The notes under the pieces: generated by a model
The model's input: the letters and a program-made list of their open reading frames with translations, nothing else
What the model was told of the DNA's origin: nothing
The model's database searches: none
Source: an uncultured Nocardioidaceae bacterium
Lineage (GTDB): Bacteria > Actinomycetota > Actinomycetes > Propionibacteriales > Nocardioidaceae
Direction of reading: 5' to 3'
Assembly: GCA_902805845.1 (NCBI GenBank)
Contig: CADCUI010000002.1
Location: 62,001 to 126,000 of the forward strand
Length of the DNA stretch: 64,000 bases
Shown here: positions 60,086 through 64,000 of the stretch, in pieces
How positions within the stretch are numbered: position 1 is the first letter of the stretch
Layout: the number at the start of each line of letters is the position of its first letter
Translations under genes and position numbers: made by a program

Positions 60086-60151
60086 GCACCGAGACCGCAT
60101 CGAGACGGCATTGAGACGGCGTTGAGACGGCGCTGAGAAGGCGCTGACCAG
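60086..60151. repeat. 11-bp tandem repeat, six copies
   Basis: Six 11-bp units of consensus GCRYYGAGACG run from 60086, starting four bases after the PH-domain stop. The first four full matches are nearly exact and the last two drift. A period of 11 puts each unit on the same face of the helix. Confidence 0.8.
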
Positions 60152-60291
60152 GCGGACGCACGCACTCCTGCCGGATCACCCTGGGCCGGTGCCACCGCTA
60201 CGGGGACCGCACGCGGGCCGGCGTGGCGCCAGCTGGCGTGCCCGCACCGACCTCTCGACGGCGGCCGAGGGGCATCGGGGAGGATGTGGGC

Positions 60292-61233
60292 ATGAACATG
60301 CCGTTCTCCCGACCTGGTGCGATCGACCTGTCCGGCCTCAAGCGGCCGGCCCCGGCAGCAGCCGGAGGTCCGGCACCGAGCAGCGGCGCGTCGTCGTACG
60401 CCGTGGAGGTCGACGAGCAGAACTTCCAGTCGCTGCTCGAGATGTCGATGGCGGCCCCGGTCGTCCTCGTCGTCTACTCCCCGACGCGCATGCCGGCCAG
60501 CGCCCAGCTCGCGGACGACCTCAGCACGATCGCGGGCGAGCTCGACGGGCGCATCGCGGTGGGCCGGGTCGACGTCGACGCCCAGCCGGCGATCGCCCAG
60601 GCACTCCAGGTCCAGACGATCCCGCTGGTCGCCATGGTGCTGCAGGGCCGGCTCGCCCCGCTGTTGCAGGACGCCCCGCCGCTGGCCGAGCTCCGCACGA
60701 TCCTCGGGCAGGTGCTCCAGCAGATGGCCTCGCAGGGGCTGACCGGGCAGCACGAGCCGTTCGCCGACGGGGGAGCGACGGCCGGGTCCCCGGGGGACGA
60801 CCTGGAGGGCGACGAGGTCAGCGACCCCCGCTACGCCCCTGCCGAGGACGCGTTGATGGCCGGTGACCTCGACAAGGCCGTCGCGGAGTACCAGCGGCTG
60901 GTCGACGCCAGCCCCGCCGACACAGAGGCGGCGGCCGGCCTCTCGCGGGCCAGGCTCATGCAGCGCACCAGCGGGGTGGATCTGGCCGCCGCACGAGCGG
61001 CGGCGGCCGAGGCCCCTGACGACGTGGACCGACAGCTGCTGGTCGCCGACCTCGACCTGCTCGGCGGGCACGTCGACGACGCGTTCGGCCGGCTGCTGGA
61101 GCTGATCCGGCGGACCTCCGGGGAGGAGCGGGACCGCGCCCGGGTGCACCTCATCGAGCTGTTCGCCGTGGTCGGCAACGACGACCCCCGCGTCCTGCGC
61201 GGCCGGCAGAACCTCGCGTCCGCGTTGTTCTGA
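60292..61233 (+). CDS. co-chaperone YbbN-like thioredoxin/TPR protein, no active-site cysteines
   Basis: A 313-residue protein: a disordered Pro/Ala start, a thioredoxin fold (about 38-145; VVLVVYSPTRMPASAQLADDL) in which the CxxC motif is replaced by TRMPAS, then TPR-like helices (YAPAEDALMAGDLDKAVAEYQRL). It has no catalytic cysteine, so a holdase or scaffold role as in E. coli YbbN/CnoX-like proteins is likely rather than oxidoreduction. Mycobacteria have a thioredoxin-like gene in the same position before glgB. ATG 60292. Confidence 0.88.
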   Translation: MNMPFSRPGAIDLSGLKRPAPAAAGGPAPSSGASSYAVEVDEQNFQSLLEMSMAAPVVLVVYSPTRMPASAQLADDLSTIAGELDGRIAVGRVDVDAQPAIAQALQVQTIPLVAMVLQGRLAPLLQDAPPLAELRTILGQVLQQMASQGLTGQHEPFADGGATAGSPGDDLEGDEVSDPRYAPAEDALMAGDLDKAVAEYQRLVDASPADTEAAAGLSRARLMQRTSGVDLAAARAAAAEAPDDVDRQLLVADLDLLGGHVDDAFGRLLELIRRTSGEERDRARVHLIELFAVVGNDDPRVLRGRQNLASALF

Positions 61234-61250
61234 CACCAGTCGGCCGACCC

Positions 61251-61286
61251 GGCACATCTCGACCCCCCGGCACATCTCGACCCCCG
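61251..61286. repeat. 18-bp direct repeat, two copies after ybbN-like gene
   Basis: GGCACATCTCGACCCCC occurs at 61251 and again at 61269. It starts 17 bases after a stop codon. The order CAyATCT...CGACCC recalls the reverse complement of the 22-bp family with a short deletion, but the match is weak. Confidence 0.6.
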
Positions 61287-61312
61287 AGTGGGGTGCCAGG
61301 GGTCACCCGCCG

Positions 61313-61666
61313 TTGGAGAGCGACGACGTAGCACGGTTGCGGCAGGCCATCTCGACCACCGTCCACGAGATCCGCTACCCGGTCACCGTGATCACCGGTG
61401 CGGCCGCGATGATGCGGGAGTCGGGCCCAAGATTGTCGGAGTCGCAGCAGGGGACTCTGCTCGCCGCCGTGGTGCGCCAGGCCTCGGTGCTCGACCGGGT
61501 CACCGAGGACCTGCTCACCGCAGAGCAGGCGACCGGCGGCTCCCTGCGCCTCGACATCACGTCGGTGCCGATGGCGACGCTGTCGGCCGACGCCACCCGG
61601 CTGCGCCAGATGGTCGCCAACCTGCTCGGCAACGCGCTGAGGTACGGCGCGGCGCCGGAGGGCTGA
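61313..61666 (+). pseudogene. truncated histidine kinase core
   Basis: A 117-residue reading frame starting from TTG. It has a HisKA helix pair with H-box STTVHEIRYPVTVITGAA and the first part of an HATPase up to the N-box (RQMVANLLGNALRYG), then stops. The G1, F and G2 boxes are missing, so it cannot bind ATP by itself. It is most likely a decayed or truncated kinase; a degenerate phosphotransfer role is possible. Confidence 0.55.
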
Positions 61667-61753
61667 TCCCCGCCGGCACCACCGGCCTATGGCGGGACCC
61701 CGGTGGACGGTCGCCGGACCACCCGTGCCCAGCCGGATCCAGGCTGCCGCAGC

Positions 61754-62626
61754 TCAGCGGGGGCGGCCCGACTCGGTGTACGACGAGGAGCCGGAGGCCA
61801 CCGAGGCGAGGGCCGAGTCGATCCGCCGGGCGGTGAAGTCGGCACAGAGCTGGTGCACCTCCGCCACCGTGCAGAAGCGGGCGGCCCGGATCTCGCGGGC
61901 CTGCGGCACGATGCGGTCCGCGATCCGCCGCTCGTGCACACCGCCGTCGAAGACCAGGCACACCGCGTCGTCCCAGCCGCTCCACGGGGGCAGCCAGTCG
62001 GTGAGCACCAGACGGCCGGCGGCGATCTCCAGGCCGAGCTCCTCCTCGACCTCTCGGGACACCGCGACGTGCGGGGCCTCGTTGACCTCCACGACGCCGC
62101 CGGGAAGGTCCCAGTCCTGCTTGTAGGTCAGGTTGCACAGCAGCACCCGGCCCTCGGTGTCGCGGACCAGCATCTGCGCGATCGCCCGTTTGCGAGGCAG
62201 GAACGAGTTGAGCAGGGCCCGGAACCCCGACGACTTGTGGATGGGTGCGTCGGTGTGCAGCCGGGCGAAGACGACGCGGTCGCGCCGCCCGCCCGGCTCC
62301 TCGATCGCGCCACGCATGATGCCCTCGCGGTGCAGCCCGGCCCAGGTGGCGATCCGGGCCGCGAGCACGTCGTCGGGGTCGACGAGGGTCTCGACGCGCG
62401 CCTGCTTGAGCTCCTCGAGCGCCAGGGTCACATGGTCACGGACGGCCGCGCTCGCCACCTCGAAGCCCTGGTCCTGCAGCTCCCGGCTCCAGCTGACCCG
62501 GGAGACGCCGTTTCCCACCGGCTCCAGCACGACGCCCCGCCCGTCGTGCAGGGAGTCGCCCTGGTTCTCGCCCCCGTGGCCGGGTCCGTCGTCGCCGCGC
62601 TGGTCCTCAGCCGGCACGTCGGCCAT
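61754..62626 (-). CDS. NUDIX hydrolase
   Basis: A 290-residue protein whose C-terminal half holds a full NUDIX box, [24 protein letters not shown] in spacing (G-x5-E-x7-REUxEExGU). The N-terminal ~110 residues, with [10 protein letters not shown] and [10 protein letters not shown], look like a GNAT acetyltransferase end, so it may be a fusion. It would hydrolyse a nucleoside diphosphate linked to some group; the substrate is unknown. ATG 62626 lies 20 bases inside the end of glgB, implying coupling. Confidence 0.85.
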   Translation of the reverse strand: MADVPAEDQRGDDGPGHGGENQGDSLHDGRGVVLEPVGNGVSRVSWSRELQDQGFEVASAAVRDHVTLALEELKQARVETLVDPDDVLAARIATWAGLHREGIMRGAIEEPGGRRDRVVFARLHTDAPIHKSSGFRALLNSFLPRKRAIAQMLVRDTEGRVLLCNLTYKQDWDLPGGVVEVNEAPHVAVSREVEEELGLEIAAGRLVLTDWLPPWSGWDDAVCLVFDGGVHERRIADRIVPQAREIRAARFCTVAEVHQLCADFTARRIDSALASVASGSSSYTESGRPR

Positions 62627-64000
62627 CGATCGCGGGCTCCTCGTCGCCGAGCACGGGCTGAGCGGCCACGACCTCCGTCGCCGGCTCGCTGACGGCGCCG
62701 TCGAAGCGCAGCCACACCGCGCCCAGCGGAGGCACCGAGATCGAGGCCGAGGCCGGGAGCCCGTGCGAGGGCGAGTCGGTGGCCTCCACCGCGCCCAGGT
62801 TGCCGACGCCGGAGCCGGCGTACACCTCGGCGTCGGTGTTGAGCACCTCGCTCCAGCGTCCGGCGACCGGGAGGCCGATCCGGTAGTCGCGGTGCGGGAT
62901 CGCCGCGAAGTTGACCACGCAGGCGAGCAGGGAGCCCGCTCCGTCGCTCCGGACGAACGACAGCACGTTGCCCCCGGCGTCGTTGGCGTCGATCCACTGG
63001 AAGCCCTCGGGCTCGTCGTCCTTCCGCCACATCGCGGGGGTCGACACGTAGACGGCGTTGAGGTCGCGCACCAGCTGCTGGAGCCCGGCGTGCCCCGGCT
63101 GCTCGAGCAGCCACCAGTCCAGCTCGCGCTGCTCGGCCCACTCGGCGTCCTGGCCGAACTCGCACCCCATGAACAGCAGCTGCCGGCCCGGGTGCGCCCA
63201 CATGAACGCGAAGTAGGAGCGGAGGTTCGCCAGCTGCTGCCAGCGGTCACCGGGCATCTTGCGGAGCAGCGACCCCTTGCCGTGCACCACCTCGTCGTGG
63301 CTGAGCGGCAGCACGAAGCGCTCGGAGTAGGCGTACATCAGCGAGAACGTCATCTGGCCGTGGTGGTAGCTGCGGTGCACGGGCTCGTGGTGCAGGTAGT
63401 CGAGCGTGTCGTGCATCCACCCCATGTTCCACTTCAGGTCGAACCCCAGGCCGCCGAGATGGGTCGGCCGGGTCACGCCGGGCCAGGAGGTCGACTCCTC
63501 GGCGACGGTCACGATGCCGGGCACCCGCTTGGCGCAGGTGGCGTTCATCTCCTGCAGGAACGCCACCGCCTCGAGGTTCTCCCGTCCGCCGTAGGCGTTG
63601 GGGGACCACTGCCCGCCGCTGCGGCCGTAGTCGAGGTAGAGCATGCTGGCCACGGCGTCGACCCGGAGCCCGTCGATGTGGAACTCCTCGAGCCAGTAGA
63701 GGGCGCTCGCGACGAGGAAGTTGCGCACCTCCTTGCGGCCGAAGTCGAAGACGAGCGTCCCCCACTCGGGGTGCTCGCCGCGCAGCGGGTTGGGGTCCTC
63801 GTACAACGGGGTCCCGTCGAAGCGGGCAAGGGCGAACTCATCCTTGGGGAAGTGAGCGGGCACCCAGTCGAGGAGCACCCCGATCCCCGCCTGGTGGAAC
63901 CGGTCGATGAGGTGGCGCAGGTCGTCGGGGTCGCCGAACCGCGCCGTCGAGGCGAAGTACGACGTGACCTGGTAGCCCCAGGACCCGCCGAAGGGGTGCT
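62607..64000 (-). CDS. glgB: 1,4-alpha-glucan branching enzyme (5' end outside window)
   Basis: The C-terminal 464 or so residues of a GH13 glycogen branching enzyme; the gene continues past base 64000. Catalytic residues are visible: nucleophile Asp in [20 protein letters not shown], acid/base Glu in [12 protein letters not shown], and the transition-state Asp in [15 protein letters not shown]. The fold's WGYQ start is seen at the window edge. It forms alpha-1,6 branches in glycogen. Mycobacteria also have glgB beside the fadA4 region. Confidence 0.96.
   Translation of the reverse strand, partial: HPFGGSWGYQVTSYFASTARFGDPDDLRHLIDRFHQAGIGVLLDWVPAHFPKDEFALARFDGTPLYEDPNPLRGEHPEWGTLVFDFGRKEVRNFLVASALYWLEEFHIDGLRVDAVASMLYLDYGRSGGQWSPNAYGGRENLEAVAFLQEMNATCAKRVPGIVTVAEESTSWPGVTRPTHLGGLGFDLKWNMGWMHDTLDYLHHEPVHRSYHHGQMTFSLMYAYSERFVLPLSHDEVVHGKGSLLRKMPGDRWQQLANLRSYFAFMWAHPGRQLLFMGCEFGQDAEWAEQRELDWWLLEQPGHAGLQQLVRDLNAVYVSTPAMWRKDDEPEGFQWIDANDAGGNVLSFVRSDGAGSLLACVVNFAAIPHRDYRIGLPVAGRWSEVLNTDAEVYAGSGVGNLGAVEATDSPSHGLPASASISVPPLGAVWLRFDGAVSEPATEVVAAQPVLGDEEPAIDGRRAG

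Overview
The window is GC-rich actinobacterial chromosome. GTG is a common start codon and many genes overlap their neighbour by four bases. Marker genes (WhiB1, a SigR/RsrA pair, ribosomal protein bL37, Ni-superoxide dismutase, an actinobacterial 2-oxoglutarate decarboxylase, NucS, a PdtaS-type kinase, a FilP-like coiled-coil protein) place it in Actinomycetia. The mixture of Streptomyces-like and Mycobacterium-like gene orders fits the Nocardioidaceae (Nocardioides or a relative); that family call is inference. I see no prophage, insertion sequence, CRISPR array or rRNA operon, and no gene-free stretch longer than 300 bases.

Regions. 1-8.9 kb is a stress and redox block: sigR-rsrA, the 24-codon bL37 gene, a hotdog thioesterase, a ThDP enzyme, pdtaS, whiB1, a SigF-type sigma factor with its RsbW-like anti-sigma factor, and sodN divergent from its protease sodX. 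8.9-16.2 kb holds an oxidoreductase, a DksA/TraR-type protein, a DUF6104 mini-gene behind kgd, a lipoprotein with an LCP ligase, and tRNA-Arg(CCG). 16.3-39.5 kb follows the conserved order argS-like, lysA, hom, thrC, thrB, rho, rpmE, prfA, prmC, tsaC, wecA, atpIBEFHAGDC, DUF2550. In this window the arginyl-tRNA synthetase is replaced by a paralogue without a catalytic domain (NrtL type), and a two-component system sits between rho and rpmE.

39.5-56.4 kb is rich in genes for the ethylmalonyl-CoA pathway and B12-dependent acyl-CoA mutases: PduO-type cobalamin adenosyltransferase, a MeaA/ethylmalonyl-CoA mutase, a fused double 3-hydroxybutyryl-CoA dehydrogenase, crotonyl-CoA carboxylase/reductase with its four CO2-binding residues intact, methylmalonyl-/ethylmalonyl-CoA epimerase, acetyl-CoA acetyltransferase and MeaB. 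Together these could carry acetyl-CoA through acetoacetyl-, hydroxybutyryl- and crotonyl-CoA to ethylmalonyl- and methylsuccinyl-CoA. A MetPS transporter, NucS, an MFS carrier and a FilP-like protein are interspersed. 56.4-64 kb holds an acetyltransferase, hydrolases, a DUF222/HNH protein, small membrane proteins, a cysteine-less thioredoxin/TPR protein, a truncated kinase, a NUDIX protein and the edge of glgB.

The most unusual feature is a family of 22-bp repeats in five short intergenic arrays, each within about 15 bases of a stop codon. Other notable points are the apparent lack of an ATG, GTG or TTG start at the conserved N-terminus of meaB, a CRP-like palindrome in front of the ATP synthase operon, and the low-complexity insert in Rho.
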